A stretch of 6,948 bases of DNA from Candidatus Benthicola azotiphorus (GCA_947581745.1 CANPVW010000004.1:1-6948), one strand, 5' to 3'. Shown: positions 1 through 6,280, numbered from the stretch's first letter. Numbers and translations are program-made. Notes: generated by a model not told the origin, from the letters alone.

Positions 1-106
1 GCGGGTTCATCGGGTTGTTGCCGCCACCGCCGTTGTCGTCGCCGCTGCATGCAGCGAGGAGCCCTGGCAGCAGGGCCAGTGTGATGAGTCGCCTCAGTGT
101 GGTCAT
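1..106 (-). CDS. Lipoprotein, N-terminal fragment (runs off window)
   Basis: Only the first 35 codons are present. The start ATG at 106-104 follows AAGGAGG with a 5-nt gap. The protein begins with basic residues (R5, R6), then a hydrophobic stretch (about residues 7-19) and a lipobox L-A-A-C with Cys20, a clear signal peptidase II site. After Cys20 comes a flexible linker rich in Asp, Gly and Asn, typical of a tether to a folded domain outside the membrane. The domain itself lies outside the window, so the function cannot be told. The gene has the same direction as the nos operon and lies 205 nt beyond nosY. An exported electron carrier (cupredoxin or cytochrome c) or the copper chaperone lipoprotein NosL are possible from context only; an unrelated lipoprotein is equally possible. 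I am confident of the gene and lipoprotein class, not of a role. Confidence 0.8.
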   Translation of the reverse strand, partial: MTTLRRLITLALLPGLLAACSGDDNGGGGNNPMNP

Positions 107-174
107 CTTGCCCTCCTTCGTGCGGCCTCTCCCGGTCCCGCTGCTGCATTGAACCTCGAGACGCCGGTCAATGA

Positions 175-193
175 CGCCAGGCGTGTCCTGGCG
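175..193 (-). other. Hairpin downstream of nosY, possible weak terminator
   Basis: The arms CGCCAGG (175-181) and CCTGGCG (187-193) form a perfect 7-bp stem with a 5-nt loop. It lies about 120 nt past the nosY stop and about 70 nt before the next lipoprotein gene. No T-run follows it on the minus strand, so it is not a canonical intrinsic terminator. It could stabilise the 3' end of the nos mRNA, or be chance in GC-rich DNA. Confidence 0.35.
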
Positions 194-213
194 GCTCGAC
201 CACGATCGTCAGA

Positions 214-244
214 GGCCGTTCCCTGGCCGTTCCCTGGCCGTTCC
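214..244. repeat. 11-bp tandem repeat, 2.8 copies
   Basis: The unit GGCCGTTCCCT occurs twice exactly (214-224 and 225-235), followed by the first nine bases of a third copy (236-244). It lies in the nosY/lipoprotein spacer. The period of 11 is close to one helical turn and is not a multiple of three. It may be a small slippage repeat or stacked sites for a binding protein upstream of the lipoprotein gene; the sequence does not decide. Confidence 0.8.
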
Positions 245-311
245 AGAGGTAGCGGAGCCTGCTTTGCACAGCGGGTTTGGAGATTTCAGGCGGAGCGTCG
301 GCGGTCTGCGC

Positions 312-1145
312 TTACACTCCGTCGCGCCGCCGACTGACGGCCCAGCGACCGCCGAGGATCGGCAGCAGGATCCACAGGCACAGGGAGAAGGCGGATCCGA
401 GCGCGATGGCGGTCGGCCCGTGTCGCCGGACGAGCCCGGTTCCCACCGGACCGAGGAGCTGCAGGTCGGGATCCAGCACCGTCATGACGCCGATGCGGAA
501 GGCCTCGACCGGATTGAAGAAGGACCAGGCCGCGAGCAGCTCGGCCGGAGCGCCCCACCGGATGAAGGCCGCCAGCACTCCCAGCGAGCCCAGCACGACC
601 AGGACGAGCCAGCAGCCGATCCCGAAGGCCGTGGCCCTGGAGCGCGTGTCCGACAGGGCCGAGAAGACGGTGCCCAGGGACACGAAGACCAGCGACAGCA
701 GGACGAGGAACGCGTAGATGGCGAGGACCAGGGACGACGGAACGCCCCGGAACACGGAGACGGACGCCGAAGCCAGGTAGCCCAGGCTGAGAGCGAGCAC
801 GACGGCAACGGAGACGCCGAGCCATTTCCCGATGAACACCTGGCCCCAGGTGACGGGCTGCGCCAGCAGGTATTCCAGCGTCCCGTTCTCGCGCTCCTCG
901 GCGAGGGAAGCGCTGGCCGGCAGTAGCGCCATGATCGGGACGAACAGGATCGCGAAATGGGCCAGCCCGGCCAGCGCCCGCGCGTACCCCCGGTGGCCGG
1001 CCAGCAGCGTGCCGGACGAACCGGCCACGACCAGCAGGACGCCGCCTGCCATGAAGACCGCCGCGTTCGTCAGGAACCAGCGCGTTCGCAGCGAATGCTC
1101 CACTTCGCGCAGAAGGAACAGGCGAATGCGGTTGCCCGTCGTCAT
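312..1145 (-). CDS. nosY: NosY, ABC permease for CuZ-site assembly
   Basis: A 277-residue inner-membrane protein of the ABC-2 permease type. About six hydrophobic segments are visible (roughly 24-43, 60-79, 104-128, 136-162, 172-194 and 244-266). After the second is the E-E-R-E-N-G-T stretch (residues 83-89) typical of the NosY/ABC-2 coupling region. In known nos systems a NosY dimer pairs with two NosF ATPases and periplasmic NosD to support maturation of the CuZ centre of NosZ. The start ATG overlaps the nosF stop as ATGA, which argues for translational coupling and equal amounts of the two proteins. The gene ends with TAA and is the last of the compact nos run. The assignment rests on fold, motif and position directly after nosF and nosD; the family is poorly conserved in sequence. 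Confidence 0.93.
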   Translation of the reverse strand: MTTGNRIRLFLLREVEHSLRTRWFLTNAAVFMAGGVLLVVAGSSGTLLAGHRGYARALAGLAHFAILFVPIMALLPASASLAEERENGTLEYLLAQPVTWGQVFIGKWLGVSVAVVLALSLGYLASASVSVFRGVPSSLVLAIYAFLVLLSLVFVSLGTVFSALSDTRSRATAFGIGCWLVLVVLGSLGVLAAFIRWGAPAELLAAWSFFNPVEAFRIGVMTVLDPDLQLLGPVGTGLVRRHGPTAIALGSAFSLCLWILLPILGGRWAVSRRRDGV

Positions 1146-2083
1146 CGGGTCGCCTCCCCGGACGCGGCCCCCGACGAAGACTCCGCGGCCGCGCCGCTGG
1201 AGGGGAACAGGCCGCCGAGCCCTGGCTCCTCCACGCGGAGATCGTCCACCGGGATGCCCTCGCCTCTGACGTCCGTGAGGATGTCGGCGATGTTACCGGG
1301 CAGGGTCTCGATGCCGACCGATACGCCGTTCCTGTGCACGCGGATCACGCGACGGTCGTCTTCGACCAGCCGCACCAGATTCGCGAGGGCCGTCCGATCC
1401 GTGCAGATCCACACCGTGGGCGACGAGCCCGACCGCTCCAGGAGGGCGTCCAGCTCACCGTCGAACGCGAGTCGCCCGTTCTCCAACACCAGCACGCGGT
1501 CCGCCGCCGCCCGGACGTCCTCCAGCCGATGCGAAGACAGGATGACCGTGCACGAGTCCGGCACCCGCTTGAGGGCTCGCAGGAATTCCGCGCGCGCCTC
1601 GCCGTCGAGATTCGCCGTGGGCTCGTCGAGCAACAGGACCGGCACGGCCTCGGCGACGGCCAGGGCGAGCAGGACCTTCTGGAGCATGCCGCCGGACAGC
1701 TCCCGGACCGCTTTTCGGCCGTGCTCATCCAGGGAGAGCCCGAGCTCCGACATGCCGAGCCGTACCCGGGCCGACGGGATCTCCCGCAGACCCGAGAAGA
1801 AGCGGACCAGGTCCTCCAGCGTGCCGTCGAAATGGGGAGGGCGCTGGGGAACGTAGCCGATAGCCGAACGCGCCTCCAGGCCATCGGTCCTGACATCGAC
1901 GCCGGCCACCTCGAGGTCTCCGGAAAACGGAAGCAGTCCCAGGGCACAGCGGAAGAACGTCGTCTTGCCTGCGCCGTTTCTGCCGAGGAGCGCCACGCGC
2001 TCACCAGGACCGACCTCGAGATCCAGACCATCGAGAATCGTCTGCGACCCGAACCTCCGGGTGAGACCGCGGGCCGAGATCAC
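1142..2083 (-). CDS. nosF: NosF, ABC ATPase of the NosDFY complex
   Basis: A 313-residue cytoplasmic ATPase that powers NosDFY. All ABC motifs are present: Walker A G-R-N-G-A-G-K-T-T (34-42), Q-loop Gln80, signature L-S-G-G-M (129-133), Walker B ending L-L-D-E-P (151-155), D-loop N-L-D (158-160) and switch His185. The core is followed by a C-terminal domain (about 222-292) ending in an E-E-P-G-L-G-G-L-F stretch, which resembles the EPSLEDxF end of ABC-2 exporter ATPases, and then a low-complexity Ala/Ser/Gly tail (about 295-313). The start is GTG at 2083, overlapping the nosD stop as GTGA; it puts the first beta strand at the usual distance from Walker A. Just upstream is only a weak purine stretch (GGGGAAG), so translation probably depends on ribosomes finishing nosD. 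The family call is firm; the symbol rests on the neighbours nosD and nosY. Confidence 0.95.
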   Translation of the reverse strand: MISARGLTRRFGSQTILDGLDLEVGPGERVALLGRNGAGKTTFFRCALGLLPFSGDLEVAGVDVRTDGLEARSAIGYVPQRPPHFDGTLEDLVRFFSGLREIPSARVRLGMSELGLSLDEHGRKAVRELSGGMLQKVLLALAVAEAVPVLLLDEPTANLDGEARAEFLRALKRVPDSCTVILSSHRLEDVRAAADRVLVLENGRLAFDGELDALLERSGSSPTVWICTDRTALANLVRLVEDDRRVIRVHRNGVSVGIETLPGNIADILTDVRGEGIPVDDLRVEEPGLGGLFPSSGAAAESSSGAASGEATR

Positions 2084-3510
2084 GCGGGCTTCCCCGCGCC
2101 CGTGAGACGCACCAGGATGAGCGCCACTCCGAGGGCGGCGGCGACCAGCCCCAGACCCGCCAGTCGTCCCGTCTCCCGCACGGGCACGTCGCCGGCGTCG
2201 ATCGCCGCGAGCGCGGCGGTCGGCGCGCGCATGAGGGGAAACGAGTCGACCACGACCGCAGCGGGGCGCAGGAACGGGAACAGCCGGGAGACGACCTCGA
2301 GCGCGGAGACCGCGGGGCTGAAGGCGAACAGACGAAGCTGCGGGTGTCGCGCGAACAGGTCGTCGGCGAGTCGCTCGTGACGGAACGCGGTGTCTCCTAT
2401 CCCATCGCCGTCCTCGTCGAATCCCGTGTATTCACTCCAGTGATTCCCGTTCCACGTGTTCGCCAGTGCGTCCCCTCCCCCGTTCACGCTGACCGGAATC
2501 GCGTTACCTGTCCAGGCGTTGTCGCGGAACACGTTCGAGTGGACCGACGGAAGCACGGCCACGCCGATTCCGTTGACCGCGATCAGGTTGGCGGTGAACT
2601 CGTTGACTTCCCCGAGCGCCGACGGGGAATCGTCCACGAAGATCCCGACGGCGTTTCCGACGAACGAGTTTCCCTCGGCCCGGATGCGGTCGGCGTCCTT
2701 GAGACCGAGACCGAATCCCGACGGGCCGCTCGCGCCCTCGAACCTGTTTCGCCGGAACCGTATGTCCTTCGAGTACATCAGGAACGCGCCGACATCGTTG
2801 CCGACGAACACGTTGTCTTCGAACAGGTTCTGGTCGCTGTACATGTAGTGCAGCCCGTAGCGACCCTGCGACACGTAATTCCCTCGGATCGTGAAGCCGG
2901 TCGTGAACCATACGACGAGGTCGCGGGTTCGTTCCAGGCGGTTCCCCTCCACCCGGCCGCCCGAGCAATACCAGAGCCTGATTCCGTCGCCGCGCCGCGG
3001 GATCGGCCGGTCCTTCCCCTCGATCTGATTGGCCCGGATGACCGGCTCCCGGGACTGCTTCACGTAGATTCCGAACAGGACGTCGGTGAGCCGATTGTCG
3101 TGGATGTGCACTCCGTCGGCCTGCTCCACCATGATCCCGGAGTCCTCCCGGGCCTGGTCATTTCCCGAGGCGCGGATCGTGAACCCGCTGAGCTCGGCCG
3201 GCGCCTCGATGAGGACGATGGTCCCCGTCTCCCCGCCGTCGATGATGGCACCGGGGCTCCCGACGAGGGTGACGGGGTGCCGCACCACCAGGTGCTCCCG
3301 GTAGATCCCCGGATCGACGAGAATCGTGTCCCCTTCGACCGAGCCGGCAAGGGCATCGCCGATCCGCTCGTAGTCCATGCCGTCGCCGACCCTGAGGACC
3401 GCGGGTGGCCGGTCCTCCTGCTCGCCGGCCCCGGCCCCTCGGACCGGGACCGGCGCCTGCGCGAGGAGGGCCGCGCAGACGGCGATCCGGTAGAGGAGCA
3501 CGTCCCGCAT
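2080..3510 (-). CDS. nosD: NosD, periplasmic beta-helix copper-site maturation protein
   Basis: A 476-residue exported protein needed with NosF and NosY for building the CuZ centre of NosZ. The N-terminus has a hydrophobic signal segment (about residues 4-22) before a Gly/Ala-rich linker. Residues about 50-360 are irregular beta-helix (CASH/PbH1) repeats, seen as recurrent I-x-x-N-x-F/I-x-G-N, G-I-x-V and G-L-H-Y-M-Y-S-D stretches. The NosD-typical block N-H-W-S-E-Y-T-G-F-D-E-D-G-D-G-I-G-D (356-373) follows. A hydrophobic segment near the C-terminus (about 448-468) precedes a basic tail, so this version may be membrane-anchored. The reading frame stays open far upstream inside nosB, but that part has no NosD features. 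ATG at 3510, two nucleotides after the nosB stop, gives a proper signal peptide and is chosen. There is no strong Shine-Dalgarno, which fits reinitiation after nosB. Confidence 0.95.
   Translation of the reverse strand: MRDVLLYRIAVCAALLAQAPVPVRGAGAGEQEDRPPAVLRVGDGMDYERIGDALAGSVEGDTILVDPGIYREHLVVRHPVTLVGSPGAIIDGGETGTIVLIEAPAELSGFTIRASGNDQAREDSGIMVEQADGVHIHDNRLTDVLFGIYVKQSREPVIRANQIEGKDRPIPRRGDGIRLWYCSGGRVEGNRLERTRDLVVWFTTGFTIRGNYVSQGRYGLHYMYSDQNLFEDNVFVGNDVGAFLMYSKDIRFRRNRFEGASGPSGFGLGLKDADRIRAEGNSFVGNAVGIFVDDSPSALGEVNEFTANLIAVNGIGVAVLPSVHSNVFRDNAWTGNAIPVSVNGGGDALANTWNGNHWSEYTGFDEDGDGIGDTAFRHERLADDLFARHPQLRLFAFSPAVSALEVVSRLFPFLRPAAVVVDSFPLMRAPTAALAAIDAGDVPVRETGRLAGLGLVAAALGVALILVRLTGAGKPA
2083..2098 (-). 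other. Short hairpin at the nosD/nosF junction
   Basis: In the minus-strand transcript CGCGGG-GAAG-CCCGCG forms a perfect 6-bp stem with a four-base loop. Its last base is the G of the nosF GTG start codon and its loop overlaps the only purine-rich ribosome-binding candidate. When folded it would hide the nosF start until ribosomes translating nosD open it. Short GC stems like this are common by chance at this base composition. Confidence 0.4.
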
Positions 3511-3512
3511 CC

Positions 3513-4130
3513 TCAGGTAGAGGGAGCCGGGGTCCGTGAGCCGAATCGCCGACGCCACTCGTAGATCAGGACCACCGGACCCATCAGGCCCGCGATGCCC
3601 ATCAGGATGCCGCCCGCCGCGGGCATGCTGCTGACCGAGAACTGGGCCACGTGGGTGGTACCGATGAACCTCGGCACGAAAGGCGCGAGGTCGATCGGCG
3701 CCGCCGGGGAGAGCTGGGTGCCGAACTCGGTCAGCCAGTGCTGGAACGTGTACAGCATGACCACTCCGAACATGACGAAGTCCAGGTACCCGATCGCCGC
3801 GATGGGGATGCGGGCGACCAGGGCCGCCAGCACGGCGAAGGCGAAGAACCGGAGGATGAAGAACGGAATCAGCCTGAATTCGGGGAACTCGTTCGGCGTG
3901 ATCTCGCGCATCCCGATGTAGTGATTCAGCAGGTTCACTTCGTCCAGCTGTCCCCCTACCGTGTGCGGATAGATCACCAGCGTGAGCCCCTCGGGATACT
4001 GAGGTGCGTGCAGCGTGATGTTCCACGTGGGGAGGAAGATGCTGGGGAGAAGCGTGAGCGTCGCGATGACGATCATCACGCGGCTCACCGAAGAGAGCTC
4101 GCCCTGGAAGAACGACGTCACCCGTCCCAT
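3513..4130 (-). CDS. nosB: NosB, membrane protein of clade II nos clusters
   Basis: A 205-residue integral membrane protein with about four hydrophobic segments (roughly 17-36, 87-107, 111-130 and 168-190). Between the first and second is a likely periplasmic loop with conserved-looking stretches: W-N-I-T-L-H-A-P-Q-Y-P (36-46), Y-P-H-T-V-G-G (54-60) and N-H-Y-I-G-M (69-74). Genes of this kind sit directly after nosZ in atypical nos clusters such as those of Wolinella, Anaeromyxobacter and Gemmatimonas; the biochemical role is not settled. The start is taken at 4130, not the in-frame ATG at 4184, because GAGG lies 8 nt before it and the 18 extra residues are very basic and partly encoded in the hairpin. 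The stop is 2 nt from the nosD start. I recognise the loop pattern and the position; the symbol is an inference from both. Confidence 0.82.
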   Translation of the reverse strand: MGRVTSFFQGELSSVSRVMIVIATLTLLPSIFLPTWNITLHAPQYPEGLTLVIYPHTVGGQLDEVNLLNHYIGMREITPNEFPEFRLIPFFILRFFAFAVLAALVARIPIAAIGYLDFVMFGVVMLYTFQHWLTEFGTQLSPAAPIDLAPFVPRFIGTTHVAQFSVSSMPAAGGILMGIAGLMGPVVLIYEWRRRFGSRTPAPST

Positions 4131-4154
4131 ATGAAATTCCTCGTCTATTCGCCG

Positions 4155-4182
4155 GGTCCGCCGGGCCGTGCCCCGGCGGACC
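4155..4182 (-). other. Strong hairpin between nosZ and nosB
   Basis: GGTCCGCCGGG (4155-4165) and CCCGGCGGACC (4172-4182) form a perfect 11-bp, very GC-rich stem with a 6-nt loop. It starts 15 nt after the nosZ stop and ends 24 nt before the nosB start. No U-run follows it in the transcript, so it is not a standard intrinsic terminator. The likely effect is to protect the nosZ mRNA 3' end or partly stop transcription, giving much more NosZ than NosB-D-F-Y. Confidence 0.75.
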
Positions 4183-4197
4183 AACGGCTGAAGAGGG

Positions 4198-6162
4198 TCA
4201 GCCCGCGGGCTTGACCAGCAGGTAGCCGGCCATCTCGAGGTGCAGGGCCGAACAGAACTCCGTGCAGTAGAAGGGAAAGACCCCCGCCTGATCGGCCGTG
4301 AATCTGATCTCCTGGGTCTCTCCCGGCTCGATGCTCACGTTGACGTTGTACTTGGAGATCCCAAGTCCGTGCGTCGCGTCGTGCGCCTGCTCGATGTTCG
4401 TGACGTGCAGCACCACTTCGTCGCCCTGGTTCACCCTGATGTACTCGGGCTTGAAGTGGCTCCGCATCGCCGTCATGTAGACGTGCACGGTATTGCCCAC
4501 CCGTTCGATCCGCTCGGTACCGGAAACCGGTGCCCCCTCCTTCAACGCCATCAGGTGAGGCGAGTACCCGACGCCAGGATACACCTGAAAGGGCTCCAGC
4601 TTGTCGGCCTTGATCATCTGTGCGTAGTGAGGCTCTCCGATGCCGATCGGCATGTCGTACAGCAGCTGCATCGGTGACTCGTCCACGTCGATGAGCTGGA
4701 AGTTCTGTGGCAGCAGTGGTCCCACCGGCTGGAAGCGATCGATGGACCATTTGTCCATTGCGATGAGGTACTTCCCGTCCGGCGTTCTCGTGTCGCCTTC
4801 GGCCATCGCGAGGTGCCCGACGTTGTAGTGCACGTCGATCTTCTCGAGAAGCTCGGGCGGATCGAGCCTCCATTTCGCGACCTTGCTCTCGAGGAAGATG
4901 CTCGTGTAAGCGTTCCCCTTGTCGTCGAACTGGGTGTGCAGCGGGCCCAGCCCGAGCTCGACCTGTGCCTCCAGGACATCGTCGAACGGCAGAATGGGGA
5001 TCCCGTAGCTGTCGGTTTCCCCGGATCCTCCCGAATCGATCGCTGACCGGATCTTCTCCCAGGAATAGATCGTGGCGTGCGGATCGAGCTTGCCGGACAC
5101 GACCATGCGAGTGCCATCCGGCGTCACGTCCACCCCGTGTGGGCTCTTGGGCTCGGGCGTCAGGTACAGCAGGCCCTCCTCGATCGATACCGCCAGGGGT
5201 ATGACGCGCATGCCGCGCGACATGCGGGTCTTGCCGGCCTCACCCGCCACCCGGGCGGCCTTCTGCCAGTTGATGATGTGCATGTAGTCCATGTCGTTGG
5301 CCGAGGCCCCCGCCTCGAACGGCGGGTTCCCGTCCTCGAATCCCCCGGTCGCCATCTCGGTGTTGAACGAGTTGACGAACGCCCAGCCGAACGATGGTCC
5401 CTTCCCCGCATCGGACAGGTCGTGCCAGTAGGGCGGGAGCTCCATGGAGAAGCTGGCATCGTGATCTATGCGCCCGGAGGCCCGGTCGAACTTCCAGAAG
5501 GTGACGAGGCCGCGATAGCTCTCCTCGTAGCGATCGACGTCGGCATACTCTTCCCACAGCGGGATCGAGTACTGGGCGGCCTCGATCACGTACTCCGTGT
5601 TCGGCGTGACGAACGTGCCTCCGTGATTCGTGCCCATGTTCGGATCCGTGACGATCTGCTTGGTCTCGAAGTCCCTCAGATCGATCACGGCGATCCGTGG
5701 ATTCGCCTTGTCGTTGATGAACAGATACTGGCCGTCGTAGTCGCCCTCGGACTCAGAGAGCGCCGGGTGATGCGTGTCTCCCCACGTGAGGTCGTGGTCG
5801 GCCATCCGGCCCTCGTCGAGCACGTCCTGGGTCTCGACCGCCCCGACCCCGTAACCCTGCCAGGGCTCGGGCGTGAAGACGGCGATCACCTTGAGCAGGC
5901 GCATCGAGGGAACTCCGATCACAAGCACCTGGCCCGAGTGACCTCCTGAAGCGAACAGGACGTAGGGGTCGAATCTCCCCGTGGGCTGGTAGGTCTTGAC
6001 CGCGGCCAGAACGTCCTGCTCGCTGAGGTGACGCTCGCGGGCCACTTCACTCACGTCCATGCCCGCCGTGCCGCCCTCGCTGCAGGACGCCAGGGCGAGG
6101 CCGAAGAACAGCCCGAATGCCACGACCGGGATCACCCAGCGGGCCGACAGTTGCTTGAACAT
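4198..6162 (-). CDS. nosZ: Clade II nitrous oxide reductase, putative lipoprotein
   Basis: A 654-residue periplasmic enzyme that reduces N2O to N2, the last step of denitrification. An N-terminal beta-propeller carries CuZ and a C-terminal cupredoxin domain carries CuA. All seven CuZ histidines can be assigned: H131 and H132 (D-T-H-H-P), H180 (N-H-G-G), H342 (S-P-H-G), H409 (L-H-T), H450 (G-H-L) and H512 (E-P-H-Y). CuA ligands are H598 (A-T-H-G) and C633, C637, H641 and M644 in C-x3-C-x3-H-x2-M; Glu635 stands where clade I has Trp. The D-Y-M-H-I-I-N-W-Q-K block (291-300) and the lack of a twin-arginine leader mark clade II. The signal peptide ends in a lipobox L-A-S-C (Cys27). There is no C-terminal cytochrome c domain. 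The frame is open up to 6279, but ATG at 6162 is preceded by a perfect AAGGAGGT and begins the signal peptide. Confidence 0.98.
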   Translation of the reverse strand: MFKQLSARWVIPVVAFGLFFGLALASCSEGGTAGMDVSEVARERHLSEQDVLAAVKTYQPTGRFDPYVLFASGGHSGQVLVIGVPSMRLLKVIAVFTPEPWQGYGVGAVETQDVLDEGRMADHDLTWGDTHHPALSESEGDYDGQYLFINDKANPRIAVIDLRDFETKQIVTDPNMGTNHGGTFVTPNTEYVIEAAQYSIPLWEEYADVDRYEESYRGLVTFWKFDRASGRIDHDASFSMELPPYWHDLSDAGKGPSFGWAFVNSFNTEMATGGFEDGNPPFEAGASANDMDYMHIINWQKAARVAGEAGKTRMSRGMRVIPLAVSIEEGLLYLTPEPKSPHGVDVTPDGTRMVVSGKLDPHATIYSWEKIRSAIDSGGSGETDSYGIPILPFDDVLEAQVELGLGPLHTQFDDKGNAYTSIFLESKVAKWRLDPPELLEKIDVHYNVGHLAMAEGDTRTPDGKYLIAMDKWSIDRFQPVGPLLPQNFQLIDVDESPMQLLYDMPIGIGEPHYAQMIKADKLEPFQVYPGVGYSPHLMALKEGAPVSGTERIERVGNTVHVYMTAMRSHFKPEYIRVNQGDEVVLHVTNIEQAHDATHGLGISKYNVNVSIEPGETQEIRFTADQAGVFPFYCTEFCSALHLEMAGYLLVKPAG

Positions 6163-6170
6163 CGACCTGA

Positions 6171-6178
6171 ACCTCCTT
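6171..6178 (-). promoter_or_regulatory. Perfect Shine-Dalgarno sequence of nosZ
   Basis: The minus strand reads AAGGAGGT, fully complementary to the 16S rRNA anti-Shine-Dalgarno end, 8 nt before the ATG at 6162. It fixes the nosZ start and rules out the in-frame ATG 117 nt upstream. It is the strongest ribosome site in the operon, consistent with NosZ being made in excess over the assembly proteins. Confidence 0.9.
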
Positions 6179-6192
6179 CTCGGGGATGAGCA

Positions 6193-6217
6193 CGACGGGA
6201 GACGCCCGTTCCCGTCG
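6193..6217 (-). other. Hairpin in the nosZ leader
   Basis: The arms CGACGGGA (6193-6200) and TCCCGTCG (6210-6217) make a perfect 8-bp stem with a 9-nt loop. It lies between the AT-rich promoter-like patch and the nosZ Shine-Dalgarno, which it leaves free. If transcription starts near 6225 the hairpin would stand at the very 5' end of the nosZ mRNA, where it could protect the message from decay. It may also be a protein or RNA binding element. The stem is seen; the role is inferred. Confidence 0.6.
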
Positions 6218-6227
6218 CTCTTTGTCG

Positions 6228-6253
6228 ATAAGATCATAGTATTATGATAATAT
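6228..6253 (-). promoter_or_regulatory. AT-rich dyad, candidate nosZ promoter/operator
   Basis: A sharply AT-rich island inside GC-rich DNA, 66-91 bases before the nosZ start. ATCATA (6233-6238) and TATGAT (6243-6248) are perfect inverted arms around a 4-bp centre. The symmetry goes on outward with two mismatches to ATAAG and AATAT (6228-6253). The 7-mer ATAAGAT occurs at 6228-6234 and again at 6252-6258, 24 bp apart. Minus-strand TATGAT and CATAAT each match five of six bases of a sigma-70 -10 element, but no good -35 element lies at the right distance, which suggests activator dependence or another sigma factor. No TTGAT-N4-ATCAA (FNR/DNR) site is present. The neighbouring Rrf2 protein is the natural candidate to bind here. 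Confidence 0.6.
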
Positions 6254-6280
6254 AAGATGGGCAAGACCCTCCGCCGCACG

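Noticed and set aside
171..926. Plus-strand 251-codon open frame at the left side
   Set aside because: Mostly antisense to nosY, starts inside the small hairpin and runs through the tandem repeat; composition is Glu/Gln/Arg/Gly-rich without a fold.
957..2380. Plus-strand open frames opposite nosF/nosY (957-1856 and 1334-2380)
   Set aside because: Low-complexity Arg/Ser-rich antisense frames that exist because of codon bias on the coding strand.
2344..3564. A 406-codon plus-strand open frame opposite nosD
   Set aside because: Antisense to a clearly coding gene in GC-rich DNA; the product is Arg/Pro/Asp/Val-rich with no recognisable domain or ribosome site.
3511..4026. A long N-terminal extension of NosD reaching to 4026
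   Set aside because: This stretch is nosB read in another frame; it is His/Arg/Gly-rich with no family features, and a proper signal peptide starts at 3510.
4131..4184. An 18-residue extension of NosB from the ATG at 4184
   Set aside because: It is very basic, is encoded largely by the intercistronic hairpin, and a ribosome site fits the ATG at 4130.
6220..6260. FNR/DNR box before nosZ
   Set aside because: No TTGAT-N4-ATCAA within tolerable mismatch; the dyad present has arms ATCATA/TATGAT.
6220..6260. Fur box in the AT-rich patch
   Set aside because: A few NAT-type triplets resemble Fur hexamers, but no 19-bp Fur site with acceptable match could be laid out.
6163..6279. A 39-residue N-terminal extension of NosZ starting at 6279
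   Set aside because: It would bury the signal peptide, has no ribosome site, runs through the AT-rich promoter patch and leader hairpin, and bypasses the perfect Shine-Dalgarno at 6171-6178.
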